NCBI GenBank assembly: GCA_035701285.1
Contig: DASSNT010000025.1
Span: 1 to 20,957, forward strand
Reading direction: 5' to 3'
Origin: DASSBR01 sp035701285
Lineage (GTDB): Bacteria; Pseudomonadota; Gammaproteobacteria; Natronospirales; DASSBR01
DNA length: 20,957 nucleotides
In this document: positions 6,900-13,949 of the stretch, in pieces
How the letters are laid out: every line of letters starts with the position of its first letter
Position numbering within the stretch: the first letter of the stretch is position 1
Made by a program: the position numbers and the translations under genes
Notes under the pieces: model-generated
What the model was told of the DNA's origin: nothing
What the model saw: the letters and a program-made list of their open reading frames with translations, nothing else
Databases searched by the model: none

Positions 6900-8308
6900 G
6901 ATTTTTCTCCAATGAACTGCCCGAGCATGAAGTCGGACGTCGCCTGGCGTTGCGGATTGTCGCGGTCGTAAACCACCGCACCGTCGATAAAGACCTTTTC
7001 GGCCTTGGTATAGACGCTGAAGGGGTCACCGCTCCAGATCACCACGTCGGCGTTCTTGCCCTTCTCCAGCGAACCGATCCGGTCCGCCAGCCCGAGAACC
7101 TTCGCCGGGTTAAGCGTCATCCACATCACCGCGTGCGACTTGCTGATGTCCAGCCCGGCTCGGCGACCGGCCGCCCAGGCCTTGGCGACTTCCTGGTTCA
7201 GCCGCTGAATGCCGTTGGCGTCGTCGGAGTGAATTGCGGCGCAGGCGCCGGCCGCGTCGACCATTGCGATGTTGGCCCGAATCGCGTCCCAGGCCTCCAT
7301 CTTGAAGCCCCACCAGTCGGCCCACATCGCGGCGCAGGTGTCGGTTTTCGCGAGCAACTTCGGAATCTGGTAGGCCTCGACGGTGTGGTGGAACGCGGCG
7401 ATCTTGAAACCGAACTCCTGCGACACGTCGAGCAGCGCCGCCATCTCGTCGGAGCGGTAGCAGTGCATCTGCACGTTGATCTGCCCGGTCAGGATTTCCG
7501 CCAGCGTTTCCATCTTCAAGTCGCGCGCCGGCGGCGTGCCCGCTTCGTCGCGGCCTTTTTCCTTCACCTTCTGTTCCCACGCCTGCCATTGGCGATGGTA
7601 AGCCTGCGCATCGGCAAATGCCTGCCGATAACCAGCCACGTTGCCCATCAGCGTCGACGGGAACTGGCCGCGGTTGCCGTACACGCGCATCGGGTTCTCG
7701 CCGCACGCCATCTTCACGCCGTAGGGCGCATCGGGAAACTTCATCGCCTGCACCGTGCTGGCCGGCACGTTTTTCAGCACCACCGTCCGGCCGCCGATCA
7801 GATTGCCGGAGCCGGGCAGGATGGCCAGCGTGGTGACGCCGCCGGCGCGCGCGTAGTTGAAGCCCGGATCCTGCGGCCAGACCGAGTTCTCCGCGCGCAC
7901 CTGGGCGGTGTTCGGGCTGGTCATTTCGTTGCCGTTGGCGGTCGAGGCGACTGACGGCGATGGATATACCCCCAGATGCGAATGCACGTCGATGATGCCG
8001 GGCGTCACGAACTTGCCGCTGGCGTCGATGACCACCGCGTTTGCCGGCGTCTCGACATGCTTGCCGACCGCGGCGATTCTGCCGTCGCGCAGCAGAATGG
8101 CGCCGTCGTCGATACGCGCGCCGGTGCCGGTGTAGATCGTAGCGTGCTCAATCAGCGTCGGCTGCGACGGCAGCGGCTGGTAGGTGGACGGGAACGGGTC
8201 CGGCGGGAATTCGGTGGCATGCGGCGGAGCGGCCGCTTCGGCGAGCGCGTTCGCGGAGAGCATTAGCAGCGCGGCGGCGGCTGATGTCAGCAGGCGGGTT
8301 GGGTTCAT
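6896..8308 (-). CDS. exported metal-dependent amidohydrolase (imidazolonepropionase-like)
   Basis: A 470-residue enzyme with a signal peptide (about residues 1-23) and a proline-rich linker. Metal ligands appear intact: His109-Ser-His111 in GIIDVHSHLGV, a conserved-looking lysine in KMACGENPMRVYG (Lys199), His282 in QMHCYRSDE, histidine in AFHHTVEAYQ (307-308), and Asp362/363 in IHSDDANG. The C-terminus MTLNPAKVLGLADRIGSLEKGKNADVVIWSGDPF is standard for this group. It should hydrolyse a C-N bond in a periplasmic substrate, perhaps a dipeptide or cyclic amide, but the substrate is not deducible. AGGAG lies 5 nt before the ATG at 8308. It is first in a two-gene unit with the ligand-poor paralogue. 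Confidence 0.88.
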   Translation of the reverse strand: MNPTRLLTSAAAALLMLSANALAEAAAPPHATEFPPDPFPSTYQPLPSQPTLIEHATIYTGTGARIDDGAILLRDGRIAAVGKHVETPANAVVIDASGKFVTPGIIDVHSHLGVYPSPSVASTANGNEMTSPNTAQVRAENSVWPQDPGFNYARAGGVTTLAILPGSGNLIGGRTVVLKNVPASTVQAMKFPDAPYGVKMACGENPMRVYGNRGQFPSTLMGNVAGYRQAFADAQAYHRQWQAWEQKVKEKGRDEAGTPPARDLKMETLAEILTGQINVQMHCYRSDEMAALLDVSQEFGFKIAAFHHTVEAYQIPKLLAKTDTCAAMWADWWGFKMEAWDAIRANIAMVDAAGACAAIHSDDANGIQRLNQEVAKAWAAGRRAGLDISKSHAVMWMTLNPAKVLGLADRIGSLEKGKNADVVIWSGDPFSVYTKAEKVFIDGAVVYDRDNPQRQATSDFMLGQFIGEKS

Positions 8309-8448
8309 TGCGGCTCCTGGTGTTTTCGTGGGGGCCGTCCGTGGCCGCGGTCTTTTGGTGCGACAGTTTTTAGGATGGCTAGTTCCGGTTGGGTTTTGTG
8401 CCGCCTTCGGCGGGTTGAATTGGGTGCCGGGTTCCGGCCCGGCAGCCG

Positions 8449-8476
8449 GCCTACTTTTGTTTTGGCAAAAGTAGGC
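8449..8476. repeat. 11-bp hairpin, CTACTTTTG family
   Basis: GCCTACTTTTG (8449-8459) and CAAAAGTAGGC (8466-8476) are perfect inverted repeats with a six-base loop. From memory, similar stems recur between genes in Xanthomonadales-type genomes; I could not check copy number. Confidence 0.75.
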
Positions 8477-8498
8477 AAAACCATGCTCCGGCGCTCAG

Positions 8499-8525
8499 GT
8501 CCCAAGCACATCCTGTGCTTGGGAC
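8499..8525. repeat. 12-bp perfect hairpin with 3-nt loop
   Basis: GTCCCAAGCACA (8499-8510) pairs with TGTGCTTGGGAC (8514-8525) around TCC. It lies between the 11-bp hairpin at 8449 and the long palindrome at 8529, as part of the same composite repeat. Confidence 0.75.
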
Positions 8526-8528
8526 TGC

Positions 8529-8626
8529 CCGAAGAAGGGGCGAAAAAAGGGGGCCGGAACAGAACTCAGCCATCCATGGCTTCGGACACTGTTCCTTGTT
8601 TCCCCCTTTTTTCGCCCCTTCTTCGG
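8529..8626. repeat. long nested palindrome with perfect 25-bp arms
   Basis: The arms 8529-8553 and 8602-8626 are perfect reverse complements over 25 bases (left arm CCGAAGAAGGGG, CGAAAAAAGGGGG). The 48-bp interior folds again: GGAACAG (8556-8562) with CTGTTCC (8589-8595), then AGCCAT (8568-8573) with ATGGCT (8576-8581). Such a structure could extrude as a cruciform or form a very stable RNA hairpin. It is not flanked by a T-run, has no transposase, and could be a non-autonomous repeat element. Confidence 0.8.
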
Positions 8627-8717
8627 CTTCGCTCATGTCGCGGGAGAAGAGGCCGGCCGTCGTGGCCGGCTAAGAGAGAAGAACAGGATTCGCTTTGCTC
8701 TCCTGTGGGATGGCTCT

Positions 8718-9233
8718 TTAGCCACGATTCAGTGCCTCCTGCACTGCTTGCCATTTTTCCAGTTTTTGCGCCCGTGTCAGTGCCGCGTTGGCCGGGCTGG
8801 TGGACGGCATCACCTGGTAGTTGAGCTGCTGCAATTGCACCGGCAGCTCGGGCAGCACCAGCCGCTCGTAGAGCGCGGCGGCGGTCTTGCCGTTGAAGAA
8901 CACCGCCCCGATCCCGGGGCTGAATTGGAATAGTGCGGCGAAGTCGTTCGCGACTACCGATTCTTTGGCGATGCTGGAGTCGAGGCTGCCGGGTCGGTGA
9001 CAGCGTCGGGCGACATCCCACAAGGCCACGCCGTGGCGGCGCAGCCGGGCCAGGCGCCTGCCGTAGGGCAGGTCCCGGCCGGCGCCGAACAACGCGTCCA
9101 TGATCGGCCAGAAGCTGTTGCGCGGGTGGGCGTAGTACTGCTGCTGGCGCAGCGACTCGACGCCCGGCATCGAGCCCAGAATCAGGACCTTTGCGCGGGT
9201 ATTGGCGGAGCAGTCGAAGCTTTCTACGAACAT
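8718..9233 (-). CDS. hypoxanthine/uracil-DNA glycosylase (UDG superfamily, HDG type)
   Basis: A 171-residue base-excision repair enzyme that removes deaminated bases (hypoxanthine or mismatched uracil) from DNA. The signature VLILGSMPGVESLRQQQYYA followed by HPRNSFW is that of the hypoxanthine-DNA glycosylase branch, with Asn in the HPRNSFW segment. The C-terminal STSPANAA (SxSPAN-type) motif is the DNA-intercalation loop of the superfamily. The ATG at 9233 gives the usual 15-20 residues before the first strand. A TTG at 9254 would add seven residues and has GGGGA just upstream, though very close, so the start is uncertain. The gene diverges from the CBS gene. Confidence 0.85.
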   Translation of the reverse strand: MFVESFDCSANTRAKVLILGSMPGVESLRQQQYYAHPRNSFWPIMDALFGAGRDLPYGRRLARLRRHGVALWDVARRCHRPGSLDSSIAKESVVANDFAALFQFSPGIGAVFFNGKTAAALYERLVLPELPVQLQQLNYQVMPSTSPANAALTRAQKLEKWQAVQEALNRG

Positions 9234-9271
9234 GCGGTATCGATCGAGTAGCAAATCCCCATATCCCGGGC

Positions 9272-9277
9272 TATGAT
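9272..9277 (+). promoter_or_regulatory. possible -10 box for the CBS-domain gene
   Basis: TATGAT (5 of 6 to consensus) lies 30 nt before the ATG at 9307. The best -35 at 17 bp is TAGCAA (9249-9254, 3 of 6), so the site is weak or activator-dependent. It lies in the 73-bp gap between the divergent glycosylase and CBS genes. Confidence 0.3.
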
Positions 9278-9306
9278 CAAGTCAGACATGGAACGAGGAC
9301 GATGTC

Positions 9307-9744
9307 ATGGCAACCGTGAAACAGGTTCTGCGTGGCAAGGATAGCGAAGTCTTTACGATCTCTTCCGGCGCGACGGTGTACGAGGCGCTGGAGCTGCTGG
9401 CGGCGGAAGACATCGGCGCATTGCCCGTTGTCGATAACGGCCGGCTGGTGGGTATTTTCTCGGAACGCGACTATGCTCGCAAAGTCATCCTCAAGGGCAA
9501 GTCCTCCCGCGATACCGCCGTCGACGCGCTGATGACGACGGAAGTGTATTCGGTCGACCCCGATACCACCATCGAAGACTGCATGGCGTTGATGACGCAC
9601 CGGCGCGTGCGTCACCTGCCGGTGCTCGATGAGCGGCGGCTGGTCGGCATCGTCAGTATCGGCGACGTGGTGAAGAACATCATCGCGGAGCAGCGCGGGC
9701 AAATCCGGGAACTGCGGGATTACGTGGCCGGCAATATTTACTGA
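9307..9744 (+). CDS. CBS-pair domain protein
   Basis: A 145-residue cytoplasmic protein made of two CBS motifs: residues about 8-62 (VYEALELLAAEDIGALPVVD, then GRLVGIFSERDYARK) and 73-129 (MTTEVYSVDPDTTIEDCMAL, then RHLPVLDERRLVGIVSIGDV). CBS pairs bind adenosine nucleotides such as AMP, ATP, NAD or SAM and act as energy or redox sensors; stand-alone proteins like this one usually regulate a partner. The GAGGA sequence about 8 nt before the ATG supports the start. Its last seven bases overlap the 3' end of the convergent glycosyltransferase gene (9738-9744). The partner is not evident from the neighbourhood. Confidence 0.9.
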   Translation: MATVKQVLRGKDSEVFTISSGATVYEALELLAAEDIGALPVVDNGRLVGIFSERDYARKVILKGKSSRDTAVDALMTTEVYSVDPDTTIEDCMALMTHRRVRHLPVLDERRLVGIVSIGDVVKNIIAEQRGQIRELRDYVAGNIY

Positions 9745-10628
9745 TCGCGCCGCCGCGTCAGAATCCCGATAAGGAAATTGATCTGCCACGCGTTCGCGGC
9801 GGCATAGCGAACGAGCGGCCAGAACCGGCCGCGGTGCGTATTGAACCATGCCGCCGCAATCGCGCCCATATCCAGCCGCCCGTCCGGCCGGCGTCGCTTG
9901 TATAGCGCGGGTGCCTGTTCCAGAAACGCGCGGTTCCCTGTCTCACGTGCGGCCATGATCAGCGCCATGAAGGCATAAACGCGCCGCGCGCCGAGTGACT
10001 CGAAGCGGCGGGCCGATGTCATCAGACGCCCCGGCAGTGTGACCCAGCGACCTGAAGAGAACACCCGCTCGGCCAGGTCCTGATCCTCCAGAAACGACCT
10101 GCTTTCATCGAAGCCGCCCAGCGATTCGAAAAAAGCGCGCGGCAGCAGCATGCCCTGGTCGCCGTTGATCGTGCCGCGCCGGTTGAGCGCAGTTTTTTCT
10201 TCCATGTAACGGAACAGCAGCGCATGCCCCGTCTGTCGGCGCTCAAAACGCAGCGCAAAATGGCCGGCAACGCGATCGTGCTCGAATTCCGCCTGCGCGG
10301 CTTTCAACGCCGCGACCGCGTCGGCCAGCAGCCGCGGTTCATCGAGCTGCGTGTCCGCATGCAGAAACAGCAGCAGCGCGCCGCGGGCCACACGGGCCGC
10401 AGCGTTCATTTGCGCGCCGCGCCCGCGCGCGCTCGTCACCACGCGCACAGCGGGGGCCAGCGCCTCCATCGAGCCGTCGGTGGAGCCGCCATCCGCAATC
10501 ACGATATCCAGCACGACGTCCCGTTGCGCCTGCAATTGCATCAGCAGGCGCGGCAGATGCGCCGCTTCGTTCAATACGGGTATGCAGACGGATACAATAG
10601 CGGTTTCCTTCGGGTCGAACCCGTTCAT
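9738..10628 (-). CDS. family 2 glycosyltransferase, TIGR04283-like
   Basis: A 296-residue GT-A fold glycosyltransferase. Motifs: VSVCIPVLNEAAHLPRLL (12-29), the nucleotide-binding ADGGSTDGS (45-53), GRGAQMNAAA (69-78), the metal-binding FLHADTQL (88-95), NGDQGMLLPRAFFESLGGFD and the acidic LEDQDLAERV. The GRGAQMN motif points to the TIGR04283 group, named for association with radical SAM/selenodomain genes elsewhere, which are not seen next to it here. Substrate unknown. The ATG is at 10628-10626 and shares two bases with the start codon of the divergent TSUP gene. Only a weak GGA precedes it. Confidence 0.85.
   Translation of the reverse strand: MNGFDPKETAIVSVCIPVLNEAAHLPRLLMQLQAQRDVVLDIVIADGGSTDGSMEALAPAVRVVTSARGRGAQMNAAARVARGALLLFLHADTQLDEPRLLADAVAALKAAQAEFEHDRVAGHFALRFERRQTGHALLFRYMEEKTALNRRGTINGDQGMLLPRAFFESLGGFDESRSFLEDQDLAERVFSSGRWVTLPGRLMTSARRFESLGARRVYAFMALIMAARETGNRAFLEQAPALYKRRRPDGRLDMGAIAAAWFNTHRGRFWPLVRYAAANAWQINFLIGILTRRRDQ
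10570..10598 (+). promoter_or_regulatory. possible TSUP promoter inside the divergent glycosyltransferase gene
   Basis: TTCAAT (10570-10575, 3 of 6), a 17-bp spacer and TACAAT (10593-10598, 5 of 6) precede the TSUP start at 10627 and would give a leader of about 20 nt. Because the two divergent start codons overlap, any local promoter for TSUP must lie in the other gene's coding sequence, as this one does. Confidence 0.4.
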
Positions 10629-11370
10629 GACTGATCCAGTTTATCTGCTGCTGCTGTTCGCGGCCGGCGTCGCCGCCGGCGTGATCAATATTTCCGCCGG
10701 CGGCGGATCGATGCTGACGGTGCCGGTGATGATTTTCCTCGGCATCGACCCGCTGGTAGCGAACGGCACCAACCGCTTCGGCATTATCGTGCAGAACACC
10801 GTGGCGATCGACGGTTTCCGCCGCCGCGGGTTCAATTATTTCGGCACCAGCTTCAAGCTCGGCCTGTGGGCGTTGCCCGGGGCGCTGATCGGCGCGTGGC
10901 TTGCCGCGCATATCGATGCCGACCTGTTCCAGCGGATCCTGTCCATCGTGCTGCTGATCAGTGCGTTGAGCCTGCTGGTGCCGGCAAAGCATGACGTCGA
11001 CGACCACCGGCCGCCGCGCTGGCTGCTGGCCGGCCCCGCGCTGTTCGCCATCGGCCTGTATGGCGGCTTCGTGCAGGTGGGCGTGGGCTTTCTGCTGATG
11101 CTGGGCCTCAGGCACCTGCTGCACCTCGACCTGCTGCGCGTCAATGTCCACAAGGTATTTATCGTAATCGTCTACACGGTGCCCGCGCTGGCCATCTACG
11201 CGGCCATGGACCAGGTCGATTGGGCGGCCGGCGTCGTGCTGGCGGCGGGCAACGCGCTGGGCGCCTGGTTCGGCATAAAAATCGCCATGCGCGGCGGTGA
11301 ACGCCTGATCCGCGTGGTGGTGGCCGTCGCGGTCATTGCCATGGGAATCAGGCTGCTGCTGGCGCACTGA
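10627..11370 (+). CDS. TSUP (TauE/SafE) family membrane permease
   Basis: A 247-residue membrane protein with about eight hydrophobic segments. The N-terminal INISAGGGSMLTVPVMIFLG (20-39) and ANGTNRFGIIVQN (45-57) are the family hallmarks (AGGGS and NxTNR). Related proteins export or import sulfur-containing or carboxylate anions such as sulfite, sulfoacetate or taurine; the substrate here is not known. The start at 10627 matches the usual family N-terminus, and the frame is open far upstream only because it reads antisense to the glycosyltransferase gene. No clear Shine-Dalgarno is present. Confidence 0.88.
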   Translation: MTDPVYLLLLFAAGVAAGVINISAGGGSMLTVPVMIFLGIDPLVANGTNRFGIIVQNTVAIDGFRRRGFNYFGTSFKLGLWALPGALIGAWLAAHIDADLFQRILSIVLLISALSLLVPAKHDVDDHRPPRWLLAGPALFAIGLYGGFVQVGVGFLLMLGLRHLLHLDLLRVNVHKVFIVIVYTVPALAIYAAMDQVDWAAGVVLAAGNALGAWFGIKIAMRGGERLIRVVVAVAVIAMGIRLLLAH

Positions 11371-11407
11371 ATGCTGTCACGCATGGCTCTGATTCGTCGA
11401 GCTTCCC

Positions 11408-11416
11408 TGCTATAGT
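11408..11416 (+). promoter_or_regulatory. extended -10 promoter of fadE
   Basis: TGC followed by TATAGT (11411-11416), an extended -10 element with 5 of 6 matches, in the 80-bp gap before fadE. No good -35 is visible at 16-18 bp, which extended -10 promoters can tolerate. I see no clear FadR- or PsrA-like palindrome. Confidence 0.45.
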
Positions 11417-11450
11417 CCGCTTAACGCAACTCGAATAATCGGAGAAAGCC

Positions 11451-13946
11451 ATGGCGGCTGTCTTCTGGGCCATCATCGCCGTTGGCGGCGCGGTTATTCT
11501 CGCCTACCGCCGCGCCAGTCTGGTCGTTGCGACGCTGTCCGCGGCGGCGCTGATCATCGTCTACACCTTCGTCGGCGATTCCGGTTGGCTGAAGCTGTTC
11601 TGGTGGGCGCTGTTCATTTGCGTGGCTGCGCTGCTCAATTCTGAAGAGCTGCGCCGCCGCTGGCTGACGGAGCCGCTGTTCGACCTGTTCCGCAAGGTCA
11701 TGCCGGAAGTGTCGGAGACCGAGCGCGCGGCGCTGGAATCGGGCAGCGTCTGGTGGGACGGCGAACTGTTCAGCGGCCGGCCCGACTGGGACCGGCTGCT
11801 GTCGACGCCGGCGCCGGCGGTGAGCCCGGAGGAACAGGCGTTTATCGACGGCCCGACCGAGGAGCTGTGCGCGATGCTCGACGAGTGGAAAATCACTCAC
11901 GAGCTGGGCGATCTGCCGCCGGAAGTCTGGGCGTTCATCAAGGCGCGCGGCTTCTTCTCGATGATTATCTCCAAGGATTACGGCGGCCTCGATTTTTCCG
12001 CTGTGGCCGTCTCCCAGGTGCTGACGAAGATTGCCACCCGCAGTCCGACCGCGGCGTCTATTGTTTCGGTGCCGAATTCGCTCGGGCCTGCCGAGCTGCT
12101 GTTGCGCTACGGCACCGAGGAGCAGAAGGACCAATACCTGCCGGCGCTGGCCCGCGGCGAAGCGGTGCCCTGCTTCGCGCTGACGGCGCCCACGGCCGGT
12201 TCGGACGCCGGCGCGATCGAAGACACCGGCATCGTCTGCAAGGGCGACTGGCACGGCGAGGAAGTGGTCGGCATACGACTCAACTGGAACAAGCGCTACA
12301 TCACGCTGGCGCCGGTGGCGACGATTCTCGGCCTGGCATTCAAGCTTTACGACCCGGATCACCTGATCGGCGAGCAGGACGAATATGGCATCACCTGCGC
12401 GCTGGTTCCACCGGACCTGCCCGGCGTCACCATCGGGCGGCGGCACTTCCCGCTCAACATCCCGTTCCAGAACGGGCCCACCGAGGGCCGTGACGTGTTC
12501 GTGCCTCTCGACGCGATCATCGGCGGCAAAAGGATGGCCGGCCATGGCTGGCGGATGCTCACCGAATGCCTGGCGGCGGGCCGGTCGATTTCGCTGCCCT
12601 CCAGCGCCACCGGCAGCGCCAAGCTCGCCGTGTTCGCCAGCGGCGCGTACGCGCGCATTCGCAAGCAGTTCCATCTGCCGATCGCGAAGTTCGGCGGCAT
12701 CGAAGAAGTGCTCGGCCGCATGGGCGGCACGCTGTACGCGATGGACTCGGTCCGGCTGATGACGGCGGGCGCAAACGATCTCGGCGAAACGCCGGCCGTG
12801 CCGTCGGCAATCGCCAAGTACCACGTCACCGAGATGGGACGCGACGTGGTCAATGACGCGATGGACATCCACGGCGGCAAGGGCATTCAACTCGGACCGC
12901 GCAACTACCTCGCCCGCCCTTACGAGGCGGTGCCGATTGCCATCACGGTCGAGGGCGCGAACATCCTGACGCGCAGCATGATTATCTTCGGCCAGGGCGC
13001 GATCCGCAGCCATCCCTACGTGCTCAAGGAAATGGAAGCGGTGGCGGACGACGATCGCGAGCGCGGCATTGAACGCTTCGACGAGGCGTTCATGGGCCAC
13101 GCCGGCTTCACGCTCAGCAACGCCGCGCGCGCGCTATGGATGGGCCTGACCCATGCGCGCTTCACCGCCACGCCGGGCGACGCCGGCACGCGCCGCTATT
13201 ACCAGCAGCTTAACCGCTACAGCGCCGCGTTCGCGCTGGCGGCCGACGTGACGATGTCGATGCTCGGCGGAGGGCTTAAAAAACGCGAAAAGATCTCCGC
13301 GCGCCTTGGCGATGCGTTGAGTTACCTCTATATCACCTCGGCGGTGCTCAAGCGTTACGAGGACCAGGGCCGGCAGCGCGACGACCTGCCGCTGGTCGAA
13401 TGGGCCTGCCGCGATGCGCTATACAAACTGCAGGAACAGCTTCACGGCCTGTTGCGCAATTTCCCCAGCCGCTGGGGCGCACTGCTGCTGCGCGTGCTGA
13501 TCTTCCCGACCGGACGCACGTTCTCGGCGCCCGCCGATGAACTCACCGCGCGCGTCGCGGAGCTGATCACCCATCCGGGGCCTGCCCGTGACCGGCTGAC
13601 GGCGGGTGTTTACGACGGCGACCACGACAGCCCTATCGGAATGATGGGCGAAGCGCTCGCGCTGGCGGTGCAGGCCGAACCGCTCGAGAAGCGGCTGCAC
13701 GAAGCGATGCGCAACGGCACGCTCAAACGCGGCGACGGCCGCGTGGGGCTCGACGAGGCGCAAGCGGCGGGCGTAATCAACGCCGACGAGGCGGCGCTGC
13801 TCGCGCGGCTGGAGAATCTGACCGCGGAGATCATCGCGGTGGACGACTTCGCGGCCGATGAGATCGGGGTCCGTCCAGCCGGCAAAACGCGCCGGCGCAA
13901 CTCGGCGAAAGCCGCAGCCGCCGAATCAACCGGCGGCGGCGACTGA
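11451..13946 (+). CDS. fadE: acyl-CoA dehydrogenase FadE
   Basis: An 831-residue FAD enzyme for the first step of fatty-acid beta-oxidation (acyl-CoA to trans-2-enoyl-CoA), close in length to E. coli FadE (814). Two N-terminal hydrophobic segments (about 4-18 and 24-62) suggest membrane attachment. The dehydrogenase core runs from about residue 125 (FALTAPTAGSDAGAIEDTG, 242-260; FGGIEEVLGRMGGTLYAMDS, 414-433). MDIHGGKGIQLGPRNY (471-486) leads to TVEGANILTRSMIIFGQGAI (500-519), whose Glu501 sits where the E. coli enzyme has its proposed catalytic glutamate. A long C-terminal domain specific to FadE follows. It ends in a basic/alanine tail (KTRRRNSAKAAAA) that looks variable. GGAG precedes the ATG by 8 nt. 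It probably forms an operon with the next gene, 3 bp downstream. Confidence 0.93.
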   Translation: MAAVFWAIIAVGGAVILAYRRASLVVATLSAAALIIVYTFVGDSGWLKLFWWALFICVAALLNSEELRRRWLTEPLFDLFRKVMPEVSETERAALESGSVWWDGELFSGRPDWDRLLSTPAPAVSPEEQAFIDGPTEELCAMLDEWKITHELGDLPPEVWAFIKARGFFSMIISKDYGGLDFSAVAVSQVLTKIATRSPTAASIVSVPNSLGPAELLLRYGTEEQKDQYLPALARGEAVPCFALTAPTAGSDAGAIEDTGIVCKGDWHGEEVVGIRLNWNKRYITLAPVATILGLAFKLYDPDHLIGEQDEYGITCALVPPDLPGVTIGRRHFPLNIPFQNGPTEGRDVFVPLDAIIGGKRMAGHGWRMLTECLAAGRSISLPSSATGSAKLAVFASGAYARIRKQFHLPIAKFGGIEEVLGRMGGTLYAMDSVRLMTAGANDLGETPAVPSAIAKYHVTEMGRDVVNDAMDIHGGKGIQLGPRNYLARPYEAVPIAITVEGANILTRSMIIFGQGAIRSHPYVLKEMEAVADDDRERGIERFDEAFMGHAGFTLSNAARALWMGLTHARFTATPGDAGTRRYYQQLNRYSAAFALAADVTMSMLGGGLKKREKISARLGDALSYLYITSAVLKRYEDQGRQRDDLPLVEWACRDALYKLQEQLHGLLRNFPSRWGALLLRVLIFPTGRTFSAPADELTARVAELITHPGPARDRLTAGVYDGDHDSPIGMMGEALALAVQAEPLEKRLHEAMRNGTLKRGDGRVGLDEAQAAGVINADEAALLARLENLTAEIIAVDDFAADEIGVRPAGKTRRRNSAKAAAAESTGGGD

Positions 13947-13949
13947 CTT

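Larger units (their letters stand above)
8309..8717. repeat. 409-bp intergenic region packed with hairpins
   Basis: No convincing gene lies here. Reading rightward: CCGCC/GGCGG (8401-8413), GCCGGG/CCCGGC (8426-8443), an 11-bp stem (8449-8476), a 12-bp stem (8499-8525), a perfect 25-bp stem with nested inner stems (8529-8626), GCCGGCC/GGCCGGC (8652-8670), ACAGGA/TCCTGT (8683-8706) and TGGCT/AGCCA (8711-8724), which runs into the stop codon of the next gene. The whole block sits between two leftward genes. It looks like a mosaic of extragenic palindromic repeats. Open frames through it are by-products of symmetric GC-rich sequence. Confidence 0.8.

Noticed and set aside
6950..7954. 334-codon plus-strand frame
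   Set aside because: It is antisense to the intact amidohydrolase gene and rich in Arg/His/Val as expected of a shadow.
8529..8626. Long palindrome as terminal inverted repeats of an insertion sequence
   Set aside because: Only 48 bp separate the arms and there is no transposase frame or visible target duplication; a non-autonomous repeat remains possible.
8375..8824. 149-codon plus-strand frame through the hairpin region
   Set aside because: It crosses the palindromic repeats and the end of the DNA glycosylase gene; no ribosome site or domain supports it.
11421..13100. 559-codon open frame on the minus strand
   Set aside because: It is antisense to fadE, has His/Arg/Asp-rich low-complexity composition typical of GC-rich shadow frames and no recognisable domain.
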